Assembly: GCA_031271975.1 (NCBI GenBank)
Contig: JAISUR010000027.1
Span: 30,889 to 94,888 of the forward strand
DNA: 64,000 nt
From: Propionibacteriaceae bacterium
GTDB taxonomy: Bacteria > Actinomycetota > Actinomycetes > Propionibacteriales > Propionibacteriaceae
Reading direction: 5' to 3'
Part shown: piece after piece, positions 1-10,314 of the stretch
How positions within the stretch are numbered: the stretch's first letter is position 1
Layout of the letters: every line of letters starts with the position of its first letter
Made by a program: the position numbers and the translations under genes
The notes under the pieces: model-generated
The model's input: the letters and a program-made list of their open reading frames with translations, nothing else
Databases searched by the model: none
What the model was told of the DNA's origin: nothing

Positions 1-23
1 CACGAATCGAAAGATCGTCCCAG

Positions 24-188
24 CGTCATGCTGGACCGCGGGCGCCCCTTCGGGTCGCATGGGACTGCGTCCGAGACCCCGGAACACCACCCCACAAAGC
101 TCTTCGATACTTTGCGGGGACCCCGGAACACCACCCCACAAAGTTCTTCGATACTTTGCGGGGACCCCGGAACAGGTCCGGGATGACG
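24..188. repeat. modular palindromic intergenic repeat, copy A
   Basis: This copy begins with CGTCATGCTGG, contains the GGGACTGCGTCCGAGA module, and ends with the arm GGTCCGGGATGACG. Inside it a 44-bp unit is tandemly duplicated (77-120 and 121-164, one mismatch). Each unit can fold as a hairpin in which CCCCGCAAAGTATCGAAG pairs with CTTCGATACTTTG-type sequence. The rest of the stretch up to the first gene (189-375) is G-rich and has no gene I can support. Confidence 0.85.
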
Positions 189-390
189 TGGTGGGGGCGA
201 CGAGGTGGGGGACGTGGACTGGCGGGATGACGGTTGCGGGGCCGAATGCTGTGACTAGGGGTGCCTTTGGCGGGGCACGGGGGGTCCAAACCTTGCAATC
301 GTGTGTCGATTCCGAAGAAACCAGGTGGAATAAATCGCGTTTTGCGTGGGTTGCGCTATTATCGAATAGCCCCCCAGGAGAATGGTGCTA

Positions 391-3300
391 ATGAGAAATT
401 GGTTGGGTCGGCGTCTACTCGCAGTGCTAGTGGCAGCATTGGCATTGCCACTTGCTCCCATTCAGAATCTGCCACAGGCACAGGCGCTTGAAGAGGGTGC
501 TTGTTCAATTGCGCAATATACCTACCAGGCAGCATGTACGGCGAACGGCGGAACTTGGTTTACCACCAGTAGCGCGTCGAACGAGTTGCCACTGGGCACA
601 CGCATCTTCCCCGAATACGACTCCACACTGCTGGACGACACCGCCTTCGACCGCACCTACGCCATGGTGAACGGCGCCGTGAACTTCGTCCAACACCCCT
701 TCACCTACTCCATCTCCGGGCAGCCGAACATCATCACCACCGTCAGCGGCAACGTCACCCTGGACCCCAGCGGCACCAAAATCACCGGCAACTACTACGA
801 ACCCGTCTGGCAAGGCTGGACAGCCTGCCCCGACGGCTCCAACGTCTACGCCACCGCCTGCCCCGACGGCTCAGCGCCACGTTTCTACTACCGGGGCAAC
901 TCCATGTCAGGCCTGTTCACCCTGCCCCGCTACGACGGCATGATCTACGGCTTCGCCGGAGCCGAAACCACTGCGAACGGCACAGCCCGCGTCGATCCCA
1001 CCGTCAACACCCACAACGTCACCAACGGCTCCAACTCGCAAGTGCAGCCACTGGCCATCAACGTCGACCGGCCGGCCGGGTACAACACCGCCGCATCAGC
1101 GCTGGGGCCGACCACCCTCGCCGACACCATGAACGGCCAAACCCAGATCGACACCTCACTGGTCGACGAGCCGATCACCGTCCTCATCACCCCGCCGGCC
1201 ACCACCTCCGGACGCTACACCACCGCCTTCTACACCCAAGACTGGATGTACTGGGGTTCCGAGGCCCGCGACACCTCGAACGCGTCGCCGGTCAAGTGGA
1301 CATCGGGTTCCGGGAAGTTGTACGACCAGCTGACCGCGCCCAACGGCACCTATGAGGGCGGCGACCTGTTCCGGCCGTCCAGCAGCTACGAGGCGATGTC
1401 GTTTATCCCCACGTGGGCGGTGGGTACCAGCGTGGATAGTGCCGGCTCTGCATACACGGCCAACCAGTCCGGTATCCCGAACTCGTTGGAGGGCGTCGAC
1501 GTCCGCCTCCAGGGGGGCGGCGACCCGTTGACCAACCCGGACAACCCGGCATTCGCAGCGTCCCAACTGGTGACGGCCACACGTGGGGGCGGCACGGGGG
1601 GCGGATCCACGACGATCGCCGCCCTGTACGGCACGGCGTCGGACAACGACGGGATGATCTGGCTGGGCGGCCTGGGCGGCAGTGCATCCAGCTACGGCAC
1701 CAACGGTTACACTTCGGCGTCGAACACCTTGAACGCGGCCTGCGCCAACACCTACTACGTGGCCGACGACGTGAAACTGCGGTTTGCCTACCCGGCGGGC
1801 AAAGAACAGGAGCCGGTCGAGCACTACTACTACCCGATCGGCGTCGACACCGACACCGGCGGGCCGCTCTACTCCAACGGCCGCAACGACGGCTCCGGCG
1901 TCTACGACTACAACTGCGGCCTCGCGCTGTACGGCTCGGCCCAATCCGGGCAGGCGTACTCGCTCACCAAGTTCTCGCTGGACTCCACGGCGGGCGTCAA
2001 CCCGTTCGCGCCCTATTTCCGGGGTGGCTCTTCATTCCTCAGCGCGTGGAACCAGCCGTTCGTGCGGACCACGGCGGCCGCCCAGCTGGGCTGGACGTAT
2101 TCGCGTGCGGCGGCGGCGTCCGATTCCTCGGATCGCGCCAAAGAATCCCAGTTACACTCCGGCGACCGGTTGCCCGGCACCCAGGTCTTGTTCGCCTCCA
2201 ACGGCGAGGATCCCGGCACGCTGCCGAGTTTCGCCGACACCGACACGGTCGCCACCGACGGCTACATCACCCCCGATCCGTCCCAGGCGGTGTTGGTGGA
2301 TTCGAAGGGGCGCGGCCCGGCCGACCCGTACGACGATCCGGCCTACTGGTACACCGTCACCCGCGCCACCAACATCGACGCCGCCCACCCGGGGAACACC
2401 ACCGTCACCGACTACACCGGCTCCTACACCCAGTCGACCGGCAACACCGGCAACCTCCCGGTCAACAACACCGGCTTGGCCACCGGCGCCGACCAGGTGG
2501 GCAGCCCGGCCGCGACCTTCGACCAGCGCGAATATGCCCGCAGCGTCGGCACTTCGCTGTCGTCCAACTACGCCCGGACCAGCCCGCTGCTGCGCTCGGT
2601 GGGACAGCAGTTGCGGCAGACCTGCTGGACGTCGCAGGGCTCGGCCGCCGCGAACGGCTCTCTGGACAGCAACCACACCTGCACCGAGTCGAGTGCGAAC
2701 GACCCGCTCGGCCAGGGCAGCGAGCGGGAATGGGTGCTCGACACCTCCGCGGAGGGCAACCACCTGCAGGACGGCTACCACGTGGCCAACCTGGGCGCCG
2801 CGCAAACCTACGACAGCGACGGCGACGGCGTGATCACCGCCGCCGACACCGGCACCGGCCAGGTCTACCCCGCCTACACCGTGCCCTCCGACACGATTCC
2901 CACCCGGGACGGATACGTTTTCTTGGGCTACCAGGTGAAGGCCTACGGCACGTCCTACAGCCCGTACGACTCGGCCCAGTGCTGGGCCTATGACAATTTC
3001 CGGAACGGCATCGCCGACTATGTGGATCCAATGTTTGCCACCGCGCAGGGGTTGGCCAACAGCAGCGGCTGGAATTCGACGGTGACGACCGTGTGCGACA
3101 GCGGCAGGCTGGGCTACGACTATGCCGGCAACGGCATCGCCACCGCCGTGCAGGCCTCCTACTACTACCAGCCGGTGAACACCGACGTGGCCGCCAATCC
3201 GGAATTCGGGCTGACCACCGTGTACGTCAACGGCCACCCCTACGTCGCCGGCAAGCTGGGCGACGCGGACGTTGACGGCTATGTCACGACGAACGGGTTC

Positions 3301-6300
3301 GAGATCGTCGACACCAACGATTTCGTGGTGGTGCAGCCCGGCGATCAGATCATCGCCGTCGGGCAGAATCTCGACTCCGCCGGCAACCCGTCCGACCCGT
3401 ACCCCGACGACGGCTACGGCTACGGCGACCCGTACGCGTCCACCAACCCGTATGCCCAGGACGGCACGGTGGGCTTCGAAGCTCCGGTGTGGAACCTCGC
3501 CCTGGAACCGGTGTGGGCCAAAGCGGCCTACTACACCGACCGCACCAACCCGGACATGTACTCCGGCGGCGCCCTGAACGAGGCGCTGCCGCCCGACCTG
3601 CTGGAGAACTGCGGCGCCCCACTGGCGGCCTGCCCTGCCGGAGGGGACGCAGGCTGGTACTTCGACGACCTGCTGATCGAAGGCGGCGACTACCAGCTCC
3701 GCCAGGCCGAGGATTCCTCCGGGGCCCAAGTCGGCGACCCGACGTTCAGGGGCTTCACCTTCGACCGTTACGAGGCCTACCTGGGTGATCACGTCGAGGG
3801 CACCAAGGACGCCGCGACCGGGCAACTCCAGCCGCCCAGCGTAGACTTCCACGCCGGCACCAACCTGGATGGGGACTACGCCCCCGGCGACCTGATCTCC
3901 GCGAACGGGCCCTGGAGTGATCTGAAGATCACTGGTATGTGGCGTTATCGGGTGCGTTACACCGATCGGATGAATACCAGCTATGACGGGGTGAATCAGG
4001 TGGCCTATGACGGGTCGAACCCGGATCGGCTCACTGGGTCGGATGCGGACGCGGCGTGGGACGACCGCAACTACTTCTATTGGGATGGTTCGGGCTATTC
4101 GCCGGCATGCACGGTGCCGACGGATGCGCTGCCGGGCGGCGGGAATTGTGCCGCGCCGGGCGATGTGACGGGGTCTGACCAGCACGGCTACAACTCCACC
4201 GACTACAAGATTCCGGGCAACGCGCCCACGTTGGCGGATGCGACGTTCATGTATTTCAAGGTGTGGATCAACGGGGACCTGTTGACCACGGGCGGCACCT
4301 ACGCGGGGGCGCCGGGCACCGGTAAGTATCTGCCTGGTGACACGATCGCCTGGGCTGACATTTTGGCCCACGGCGGCGACATCGAGTTGCGGGCGGTGTG
4401 GGAGACCTATCAGGTGGTGTTCCACGGCGTCACCAACGACGGCACCGGTTTCGTGGGCAAGGTGACCGACCAGGTCACCGGGCAGGTGGAGCACTACCAG
4501 CCGGTCAAACCCGACGACGACACCACCTGCCCGTACACCGCGGGCGATCCGGACACCCGCGCCGGTGACCGCTGCAAGGATGAGCCGGGCAGCGACGGTG
4601 AAACCTACGACCATTCGTGGGTGAGCGACGGCGACGGGCACGACTACGTGTTCACCGGCGACTGGAGCACCGGCGGCGGCACCGTGTGGGACTTCGACAC
4701 CGGCGAAGTCACCCGCGACAACACCCGCAAGCTGTGCTTCAACCAAGCCGGCGAATATGTCGCCGCGGATGCTCTTGATGCGGACTATTGCGTGTTCCAG
4801 TTGGATTTGTATGCCGATTTCGCTCCCGACCTGTACCGGGTGACCTTCCATCCCGAAGGCGGCGTCATCGCCAACCCGGCGGGGCTGAAGTGCGGCACGC
4901 CGCAACTCGACGCCACCTGCACCGCGACAAGCGAGTTCGGCGTGGAGTACATCGTGCCCAGCTATCTGGACCCGGTGAAGTGCTCAGATCCGCAATACAC
5001 CGACCAGGCCAGCTGCACGGCCGCGGGCGCGGAGTGGATCCGGGTGTGGGAGTGCTCCGACGGGGTTTCTGGCACCGAGGCCGAGTGCCGCGCGGCATCG
5101 CCGGTGTGGACCGACACCTCCGCGTGCTCGGACGGGGTTTCCACCGACCAGGCCACGTGTGAGGCTGTGGGCCCGCCGGTGTGGACGGACACCTCGTCCT
5201 GCTCCGACAGCCAGTACACGGATGAGCAGTCCTGCACCGACGCCGGGGAATCTTGGACCGACCAGGGCGAATGCTCCGATCCGGCGTTCACCGACGCGGC
5301 CGCGTGCACCTCGGCGCCAGCCCCGGTGTGGACCGAGTCCGGCGAATGCTCCGATCCGCAATACACCGACCAGGCCACCTGCGAGGATCCGGCCAACGAA
5401 ACCAGGTGGACTCCGGTGATGGTGTGCTCGGACGGCACGTCTGCCGATGAGAGCAGTTGCCTGCGCGGCGGCGGGGTTTGGCTGCCGAAGGAGTTGGAGT
5501 GGATCTCTACCTTCCTGTCCTTGGAAGACGCCTTCACCGACACGAACGGCTGGCCCGCCGATCCGACCCGGACCGGCTACTGGTTCCGCGGCTGGTACTT
5601 GGAGGACACCCTCACCACCGCCAACGACGAGACGCTGTACGACTCCGACAACGCTCATCTGGGCCACGACGACCAAAGCTACGCCGGACAGGTGGTCTGC
5701 TCCGACAAGGACTACACCACCCAGGACGACTGCGAGGCCGCCGGGGCGAAGTGGCTGGAGGACAAGTATCTGGTCATGCGCGACTACGACTTCTATGCGA
5801 AGTGGGTCAAGAAGACGTTCGACCTGTACTACGACCTCAACACTTCCGACCCGAGTGCCGCCTATGACGCCACCAGCGATTGGGACTCGGTCGGCGACAA
5901 CCTGAAGTTGGACTTGACCACCGTCACCGCGGATGGCTACGACGAGGACCGCGAGTGGGATTCCAAGATCGCCGACGCGCCCAACTATGTGAAGATCCCC
6001 ACCCGGGACCACTACGACTTCGTTGGCTGGTCGCTGGATTCGGCCTGCTCGTCGTCCGACCCGAATCCGAACGACGACCGCTACGCCGGCCCGGTGGGCG
6101 ACTTCCGGCTCCCGGACATCGACGACGGCGACGACACCAACGACCCGGACCACTTCACCATCTACGCGTGCTGGACGATCCACGTGCACGACCTCTACTA
6201 CCACGAGAACGCCCCGGACGCGACAATGGGTAGCTGCGTGAACGCCGACTACTCATACCAGTACGGGGAGCGCATCGACGCGGCAGCGCACTATTCGCCG

Positions 6301-6627
6301 GACAACTACTCGTGCATCCCGACGCGCCCCGGATACGACTTCATCGGCTGGACGATGGACGAGGAAGGCCTGATCCCCGTCGGCGACAACACCATGCCCG
6401 ACGAAGACGGACACGTCTACGCCCAGTGGCAGCCCCGCGAGGAGGACGTGGATTGCGAAGGCGACGACTGCGAGCCCTGCACCGGCCCGGACTGCGACGC
6501 CGACCGGGAAGACCCGCCCGGGATGCCCTACACGGGCTCGGACCCGCTTATCCCGTCGCTGTACGCGCTGGTATTCCTGCTGGCCGGGGCGGTGCTGGTG
6601 AAGAAGGCCCGGGTCCGGACCGCCTGA
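391..6627 (+). CDS. giant wall-anchored surface protein with Listeria-Bacteroides repeats and Cys-rich repeats
   Basis: This is a very large secreted protein of about 2078 residues. I chose the ATG at 391 because AGGAG (376-380) lies 10 bases before it; the upstream ATG at 382 is only 1 base from that site. The N-terminus is a signal peptide (Arg-rich, then a hydrophobic stretch, then AQA). The body is rich in Tyr, Asp, Asn and Thr. EF-hand-like loops occur near nt 2811-2850 ([12 protein letters not shown]). Around nt 4975-5480 there are seven or more short repeats of the form CSD-x(2-3)-Y/T-T-x-Q-x-x-C-x(5-7)-W, with single copies near the N-terminus and near nt 5698. The C-terminal third carries Listeria-Bacteroides (Flg_new, InlB B-like) repeats with the typical P-x-R-x-x-Y-x-F-x-G-W pattern. 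It ends with MPYTGS, a hydrophobic helix and a KKARVR tail, a variant LPxTG sorting signal. The role is probably adhesion; no sortase gene is in the window. Confidence 0.88.
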   Translation: MRNWLGRRLLAVLVAALALPLAPIQNLPQAQALEEGACSIAQYTYQAACTANGGTWFTTSSASNELPLGTRIFPEYDSTLLDDTAFDRTYAMVNGAVNFVQHPFTYSISGQPNIITTVSGNVTLDPSGTKITGNYYEPVWQGWTACPDGSNVYATACPDGSAPRFYYRGNSMSGLFTLPRYDGMIYGFAGAETTANGTARVDPTVNTHNVTNGSNSQVQPLAINVDRPAGYNTAASALGPTTLADTMNGQTQIDTSLVDEPITVLITPPATTSGRYTTAFYTQDWMYWGSEARDTSNASPVKWTSGSGKLYDQLTAPNGTYEGGDLFRPSSSYEAMSFIPTWAVGTSVDSAGSAYTANQSGIPNSLEGVDVRLQGGGDPLTNPDNPAFAASQLVTATRGGGTGGGSTTIAALYGTASDNDGMIWLGGLGGSASSYGTNGYTSASNTLNAACANTYYVADDVKLRFAYPAGKEQEPVEHYYYPIGVDTDTGGPLYSNGRNDGSGVYDYNCGLALYGSAQSGQAYSLTKFSLDSTAGVNPFAPYFRGGSSFLSAWNQPFVRTTAAAQLGWTYSRAAAASDSSDRAKESQLHSGDRLPGTQVLFASNGEDPGTLPSFADTDTVATDGYITPDPSQAVLVDSKGRGPADPYDDPAYWYTVTRATNIDAAHPGNTTVTDYTGSYTQSTGNTGNLPVNNTGLATGADQVGSPAATFDQREYARSVGTSLSSNYARTSPLLRSVGQQLRQTCWTSQGSAAANGSLDSNHTCTESSANDPLGQGSEREWVLDTSAEGNHLQDGYHVANLGAAQTYDSDGDGVITAADTGTGQVYPAYTVPSDTIPTRDGYVFLGYQVKAYGTSYSPYDSAQCWAYDNFRNGIADYVDPMFATAQGLANSSGWNSTVTTVCDSGRLGYDYAGNGIATAVQASYYYQPVNTDVAANPEFGLTTVYVNGHPYVAGKLGDADVDGYVTTNGFEIVDTNDFVVVQPGDQIIAVGQNLDSAGNPSDPYPDDGYGYGDPYASTNPYAQDGTVGFEAPVWNLALEPVWAKAAYYTDRTNPDMYSGGALNEALPPDLLENCGAPLAACPAGGDAGWYFDDLLIEGGDYQLRQAEDSSGAQVGDPTFRGFTFDRYEAYLGDHVEGTKDAATGQLQPPSVDFHAGTNLDGDYAPGDLISANGPWSDLKITGMWRYRVRYTDRMNTSYDGVNQVAYDGSNPDRLTGSDADAAWDDRNYFYWDGSGYSPACTVPTDALPGGGNCAAPGDVTGSDQHGYNSTDYKIPGNAPTLADATFMYFKVWINGDLLTTGGTYAGAPGTGKYLPGDTIAWADILAHGGDIELRAVWETYQVVFHGVTNDGTGFVGKVTDQVTGQVEHYQPVKPDDDTTCPYTAGDPDTRAGDRCKDEPGSDGETYDHSWVSDGDGHDYVFTGDWSTGGGTVWDFDTGEVTRDNTRKLCFNQAGEYVAADALDADYCVFQLDLYADFAPDLYRVTFHPEGGVIANPAGLKCGTPQLDATCTATSEFGVEYIVPSYLDPVKCSDPQYTDQASCTAAGAEWIRVWECSDGVSGTEAECRAASPVWTDTSACSDGVSTDQATCEAVGPPVWTDTSSCSDSQYTDEQSCTDAGESWTDQGECSDPAFTDAAACTSAPAPVWTESGECSDPQYTDQATCEDPANETRWTPVMVCSDGTSADESSCLRGGGVWLPKELEWISTFLSLEDAFTDTNGWPADPTRTGYWFRGWYLEDTLTTANDETLYDSDNAHLGHDDQSYAGQVVCSDKDYTTQDDCEAAGAKWLEDKYLVMRDYDFYAKWVKKTFDLYYDLNTSDPSAAYDATSDWDSVGDNLKLDLTTVTADGYDEDREWDSKIADAPNYVKIPTRDHYDFVGWSLDSACSSSDPNPNDDRYAGPVGDFRLPDIDDGDDTNDPDHFTIYACWTIHVHDLYYHENAPDATMGSCVNADYSYQYGERIDAAAHYSPDNYSCIPTRPGYDFIGWTMDEEGLIPVGDNTMPDEDGHVYAQWQPREEDVDCEGDDCEPCTGPDCDADREDPPGMPYTGSDPLIPSLYALVFLLAGAVLVKKARVRTA

Positions 6628-6680
6628 TTTCCAGCGGTGGACTACACTGTTCCTTCGGCTCACGTAGGAGAGGGGGGACC

Positions 6681-7157
6681 ATGCCCAGGGCTGTCGGCAA
6701 AGCGATGGTGACGCAGAACAAGAAGGCGTTCCACGATTACCACATCCACGACCGCTTCGAGGCGGGGCTGGTCCTGACCGGCACCGAGGTGAAGTCGCTG
6801 CGCGCCGGCAGGGCCTCGCTGGTCGACGCCTACGCAGTCGTCGACGACGGCGAAGTGTGGCTGCAAGGGGCGCACATCCCCGAATACACCCAAAGTGCAT
6901 GGCGCAAGTCCCATGAGGCCCGCCGCAAACGCAAACTGCTGCTCAACAAACGCGAGATCGCCAAGCTGTGGCGCGAATCCGAACAAGCCGGGAAGACGCT
7001 GATCCCGCTGTCGATCTACTTCCTCAACGGTTACGCCAAAGTGGAGATCGCCGTCGCCACCGGCAAACGCGACTGGGACAAACGCCAAACCATCGCCGCC
7101 CGCGACGCCGACCGCGAAGCCCGCCGCGAGTTGGCCGCGCGCAACAGGCGATTGTGA
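6681..7157 (+). CDS. smpB: SsrA-binding protein SmpB
   Basis: SmpB binds tmRNA and delivers it to stalled ribosomes for trans-translation. The 158-residue product has the family hallmarks: an early KAFHDYHI segment, the GTEVKSLR motif, and the basic C-terminal tail rich in Arg and Ala. The chosen ATG follows GGAGAGGGGGGACC; an in-frame ATG eight codons later is an alternative. In many actinobacteria smpB lies directly downstream of ftsX on the same strand. Here it is on the opposite strand and separated by xth and yajQ, which suggests a local rearrangement. No tmRNA gene is visible next to it. Confidence 0.96.
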   Translation: MPRAVGKAMVTQNKKAFHDYHIHDRFEAGLVLTGTEVKSLRAGRASLVDAYAVVDDGEVWLQGAHIPEYTQSAWRKSHEARRKRKLLLNKREIAKLWRESEQAGKTLIPLSIYFLNGYAKVEIAVATGKRDWDKRQTIAARDADREARRELAARNRRL

Positions 7158-7198
7158 GCGCTAGCGATTTGAGGACCGCTTCCTGAGCAACCCCACCT

Positions 7199-7389
7199 CG
7201 TCATCCCGGACTAGTTCCGGCAAACCCCACCCGTCATGCCGGACTCGTTCCGGTATCTTGGGACGCAGTCCCATGCACCCCGCAGGGTGCCCCTAACAGG
7301 GCACACGGACTACGTCCGAGATCCCGGAACACCACCCCACAAAGTTCTTCGATACTTTGCGGGGACCCCGGAACGAGTCCGGGATGACG
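7199..7389. repeat. modular palindromic intergenic repeat, copy B
   Basis: It fills the space between the convergent smpB and xth genes. It has two CGTCATSCCGGACT arms, the GGGACGCAGTCCC and GGGTGC modules, one copy of the 44-bp CCCACAAAG...CTTTGCGGGG unit found in tandem at 77-164, and a closing GAGTCCGGGATGACG arm. It may also act as a bidirectional transcription stop because it is strongly self-complementary. Confidence 0.85.
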
Positions 7390-7399
7390 AGGTGGGTTG

Positions 7400-8212
7400 T
7401 CAGGGCGACGGCGTGAGTCCGTACTCCACCCAAACTGGTGCGTGGTCGGAAATCCGCGCGGCATACGAGGCGTCGCGGTCGGTCCCGCCCGCGATTGCCT
7501 GGGCGGCCAGCACGGGCGTGGCTAACTGGTAGTCGATGCGCCAACCGGCGTCGTTGTCGAAAGCCTTGCCGCGCCAACTCCACCAGGAATAGGGCCCGGG
7601 CTGCTCCGGATGCAGGGCTCGCACCACGTCGATGACGGTGCCGGGCGCGAGCAGGGCCGTGAACCAGTCACGCTCTTCGGGCAAGAAGCCGGACGCCTTC
7701 TGGTTGGCCTTCCAGTTCTTCAGGTCGGCGTTGGTGTTGGCGATGTTGAAGTCGCCCATCACCAGAAACTCCCGGCCGTGCCCGGCAGCGGCCGCGGCGG
7801 CCTTGGGCAGGTAACCGGCGAATGCAGCCATAAAGTCCATCTTCCGGTCATAGCGCTGCTTGGCGGCATCGCCCAACTCGGGCGCGTCGCCTTTGGGCAG
7901 ATATAGCGATGCGACCGTCACTCCGGGCAGGTCCACCTCTATGTAGCGGCCTTCGCCGTCCGAGTCATGCCCGAAGCCGCGCCGCACGGCCGCGGGCGGC
8001 TTCCGGGTGGCCAGCGCCACACCGTTGCGACCGGGCAAATTCCCCTGATGGTACGACAGATGGTAGCCGCCGAAAACGTCCGGGATTTCAGCTTCGGGGC
8101 AGCGCATTTCCTGAACGCCGAGAATGTCGGGGTTGCGCCTGGCCAGCCATTCCGGAAATCCGCGTCTCGCGGCGGCGCGGATGCCGTTGGCGTTGAGCGA
8201 GGCGACCAGCAT
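7400..8212 (-). CDS. xth: exodeoxyribonuclease III
   Basis: This is a 270-residue AP endonuclease / 3'-5' exonuclease of the endonuclease-exonuclease-phosphatase (EEP) fold, used in base excision repair. All catalytic motifs are intact: the N-terminal SLNANG, VQEMR (metal-binding Glu), GDFNI, the DYQLAT region and the C-terminal SDHAP. The start is the ATG at 8212, which overlaps the yajQ stop (TGATG), so the two genes are probably translationally coupled. A TTG one codon upstream is less likely. Its intact motifs are a useful contrast to the degenerate EEP lipoprotein at 13478. Confidence 0.95.
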   Translation of the reverse strand: MLVASLNANGIRAAARRGFPEWLARRNPDILGVQEMRCPEAEIPDVFGGYHLSYHQGNLPGRNGVALATRKPPAAVRRGFGHDSDGEGRYIEVDLPGVTVASLYLPKGDAPELGDAAKQRYDRKMDFMAAFAGYLPKAAAAAAGHGREFLVMGDFNIANTNADLKNWKANQKASGFLPEERDWFTALLAPGTVIDVVRALHPEQPGPYSWWSWRGKAFDNDAGWRIDYQLATPVLAAQAIAGGTDRDASYAARISDHAPVWVEYGLTPSP

Positions 8213-8703
8213 CAACGGTAGTTCGCAAACTGCACGGCGAACTCGTATTCGGCCTCGCGGACGAGCTTCTGGACCGCCTGCAAGTCGTCGCGCTTCTTGG
8301 AGAAGACCCGCAATTCGTCACCTTGGATCTGGGCGCGCACGCCCTTGGGGCCCTCGTCGCGGATCAGCTTGGCGATCTTGCGCGCGTTGTCCGCCGAGAT
8401 GCCCGAATCCAGGCTGGCCACGATGTGCCACGTCTTGCCGGACAGTTTCGGATCCGAGGCGTTCAGCGACTTGATGTCCACCTTGCGCCGCACCAACATC
8501 GTCTTGAACACGTCCAGGATCGCCTTCACGCGCTCCTCGCCGTTGGCCTCCATCGCGATTGCTTCCCCGGACCACTTGATCGACGCGTCGGTCCCCTTGA
8601 AGTCAAACCGGTTGCGCACCTCTTTGGCGGCCATGTTGAGCGCGTTGTCAACCTCTTGGCGGTCAACCTTGTTGACAATGTCGAAAGAGCTTTCCCCAGC
8701 CAT
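8212..8703 (-). CDS. yajQ: YajQ-family nucleotide-binding protein (DUF520)
   Basis: This is a 163-residue protein of the YajQ/UPF0234 family, two ferredoxin-like domains that bind nucleotides; some members bind cyclic di-GMP. Diagnostic segments are [16 protein letters not shown] at the N-terminus, [23 protein letters not shown] and the C-terminal RDDLQAVQ region. It is the upstream partner of xth (1-base stop/start overlap). The functional target in actinobacteria is not established, so I give only the family role. Confidence 0.93.
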   Translation of the reverse strand: MAGESSFDIVNKVDRQEVDNALNMAAKEVRNRFDFKGTDASIKWSGEAIAMEANGEERVKAILDVFKTMLVRRKVDIKSLNASDPKLSGKTWHIVASLDSGISADNARKIAKLIRDEGPKGVRAQIQGDELRVFSKKRDDLQAVQKLVREAEYEFAVQFANYR

Positions 8704-8767
8704 GGAGCCATCGTAGCGTCCCAGGCGGCCGGTACGGGTGCCCTGTCGGGCACCACGGACTGCGGAA

Positions 8768-8896
8768 ACGCACTATCCGTCATGCCGGGCTTGTTCCGGC
8801 ATCTTGGGACGAAGTCCCATGCGCGCCGCAGGCGTGCCCCTAACAGGGCACACGGACTGCGTCCGAGATCCCGGAACAAGTCCGGGATGACAGGCT
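8768..8896. repeat. modular palindromic intergenic repeat, copy C
   Basis: A 129-bp element running from ACGCACTATCCGTCATGCC to GGGATGACAGGCT. The outer arms are inverted repeats of each other. It is a near-perfect direct repeat of 8949-9066, which lacks 11 bases (GCGTCCGAGAT). Just upstream, 8737-8754 is a GGTGCCC-TGTC-GGGCACC hairpin. Confidence 0.9.
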
Positions 8897-8948
8897 GGGA
8901 GGCCGTGTAAACATGGGCCCCCGCAAAGCACCGCAGCGCAGCGAGGAC

Positions 8949-9066
8949 ACGCACTATCCGTCATGCCGGGCTTGTTCCGGCATCTTGGGACGAAGTCCCA
9001 TGCGCGCCGCAGGCGTGCCCCTAACAGGGCACACGGACTCCCGGAACAAGTCCGGGATGACAGGCT
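8949..9066. repeat. modular palindromic intergenic repeat, copy D
   Basis: Direct repeat of copy C with an 11-base deletion before the closing CCCGGAACAAG arm. It ends directly against the stop codon of the M23 gene (9067). The 52 bases between copies C and D carry a fragment related to the CTTTGCGGGG module. Confidence 0.9.
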
Positions 9067-10299
9067 TTACAAGAATTGCATCGGGTTGACCCGGGCGCCG
9101 CCGTAGTAGATCTGCAGGTGCAGGTGGCAGCCGGTGGACAGGCCGGTGGTGCCGACGTAGCCGACCACTTGGCCCTGCTTGACCCAATCCCCAGCCTTCA
9201 CGATGATCTTCGACTGGTGGGCGTAGCCGGACGAGATGGACTTGCCCTTGTACGTGCCGTAGCTGATGATCGTGTAGTTGCCCAAGCCGTTGGATTTCTT
9301 CGTCGGAATGGTCTGCGTCACTTTGCCGTCCGCCATGGCATACAGCGGGGCGCCGCACTTCGCGCCGAAGTCCTGGCCCCAGTGCATCCGCCAGTAGTGC
9401 AGGATCGGGTGGTACCGCATGCCGAACGGCGAGCCGGGCTTCGCATTCACCGGGTAGATGAACCCGGCCGGGCTGAGCTTGGCGGTGTCGTTGGCGGCCG
9501 CGGCGATCTGGCGCATGATCTCGGCCTCTTTGTCCTGGAGCTTCTTGTACTCCTTCTTGGACTGCTCCAACTCCGATTCGGCGGCCTTCTTCGCTTTCTT
9601 GTTCGCGGCGACCAACGCGGCCACGGCGGCGGCTTGGTCCTCGGCCTGCTTGGTCAGCGTGGCGATCTTGGACACCTGCGCCTTGGCCGCCTTGTTCTTG
9701 GCGGCAACCTCGGCCTCGGCCTTGGCCTGCGCATCTTCAGCCGCGTCGCTGGTGGCCTCAAGCAGCTTCAACCGGTCCAGCTCGGACTGCGTGGTGTGGA
9801 AAATCGTGGACGACCACTGCAACTGGTTCGCGATGTCCGACGCTTCCGCGTCTTGCAGGATCATCGAGTATCCGATCAGGTCGTTGTGCCCGCGGAACTC
9901 GGCGCGCGCCACGACGGTGATCAGCTCGCGCTGGCGGTCCACCTCGGCGGACGCCGCGGCGGCCTGCTGCTTGGCGACTTCCAACGCGGCCTGCGCCTTC
10001 TCCAACTCGACCTGGATCTTCGCCTGTTCGGCCTTCGCGTCAGCCAACTGCGCCTGCAACTTGGCCAGCTTGGATTGCGCGGTCTTCAGGCTGGCTTGCG
10101 AAGCCTGCAGCGCGGCGGTGGCCTTCTTGACCTCCGTTTGGCCGCTGGCGACGTCCTTCTTGGCTTGCACCAGCTCGGCTTTTACCTTCTTGGCCTGGTC
10201 TTCCAGATCATCGGCGTTCGCCACCGCGGGCAGCCCCGACAGCAACATGCCAAAGGCGAGCAAACTAGCCGCGAAACGCAGCACCCCCCGTGCTCTCAC
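9067..10299 (-). CDS. secreted coiled-coil M23 peptidase, probable FtsEX partner
   Basis: This 410-residue exported protein begins with a signal peptide ending near ANADD. A long coiled coil rich in Lys, Ala and Glu follows (about residues 30-270), then a C-terminal M23/LytM domain (about 285-405). The zinc ligands appear intact: the HWGQDFG segment and the terminal HLHLQ motif. The architecture resembles EnvC and other murein hydrolases or activators controlled by FtsEX, and the gene lies 15 bases downstream of ftsX. I infer that it is the periplasmic-side effector of FtsEX in septal peptidoglycan cleavage. The start is GTG, preceded by AAGGAG about 7 bases upstream. Unlike catalytically dead EnvC it appears active. 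Confidence 0.92.
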   Translation of the reverse strand: MRARGVLRFAASLLAFGMLLSGLPAVANADDLEDQAKKVKAELVQAKKDVASGQTEVKKATAALQASQASLKTAQSKLAKLQAQLADAKAEQAKIQVELEKAQAALEVAKQQAAAASAEVDRQRELITVVARAEFRGHNDLIGYSMILQDAEASDIANQLQWSSTIFHTTQSELDRLKLLEATSDAAEDAQAKAEAEVAAKNKAAKAQVSKIATLTKQAEDQAAAVAALVAANKKAKKAAESELEQSKKEYKKLQDKEAEIMRQIAAAANDTAKLSPAGFIYPVNAKPGSPFGMRYHPILHYWRMHWGQDFGAKCGAPLYAMADGKVTQTIPTKKSNGLGNYTIISYGTYKGKSISSGYAHQSKIIVKAGDWVKQGQVVGYVGTTGLSTGCHLHLQIYYGGARVNPMQFL

Positions 10300-10314
10300 C
10301 TTTTCTCTCCTTAT

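Noticed and set aside
2152..4905. A 917-codon open frame antisense to the giant surface protein
   Set aside because: It has no ribosome binding site or known domain and a Val/Gly/Arg-rich composition typical of the complement of GC-biased codons; the sense gene has a signal peptide and anchor.
7158..7399. tmRNA gene beside smpB
   Set aside because: No tmRNA-like acceptor or tag sequence; the gap is filled by repeat copy B.
8526..9358. Several ORFs encoding MPDLFRHLG-like and VIPDLFR-like peptides (also near 7234, 13313 and 26746)
   Set aside because: They translate the palindromic repeats and recur wherever a copy occurs; no start signals.
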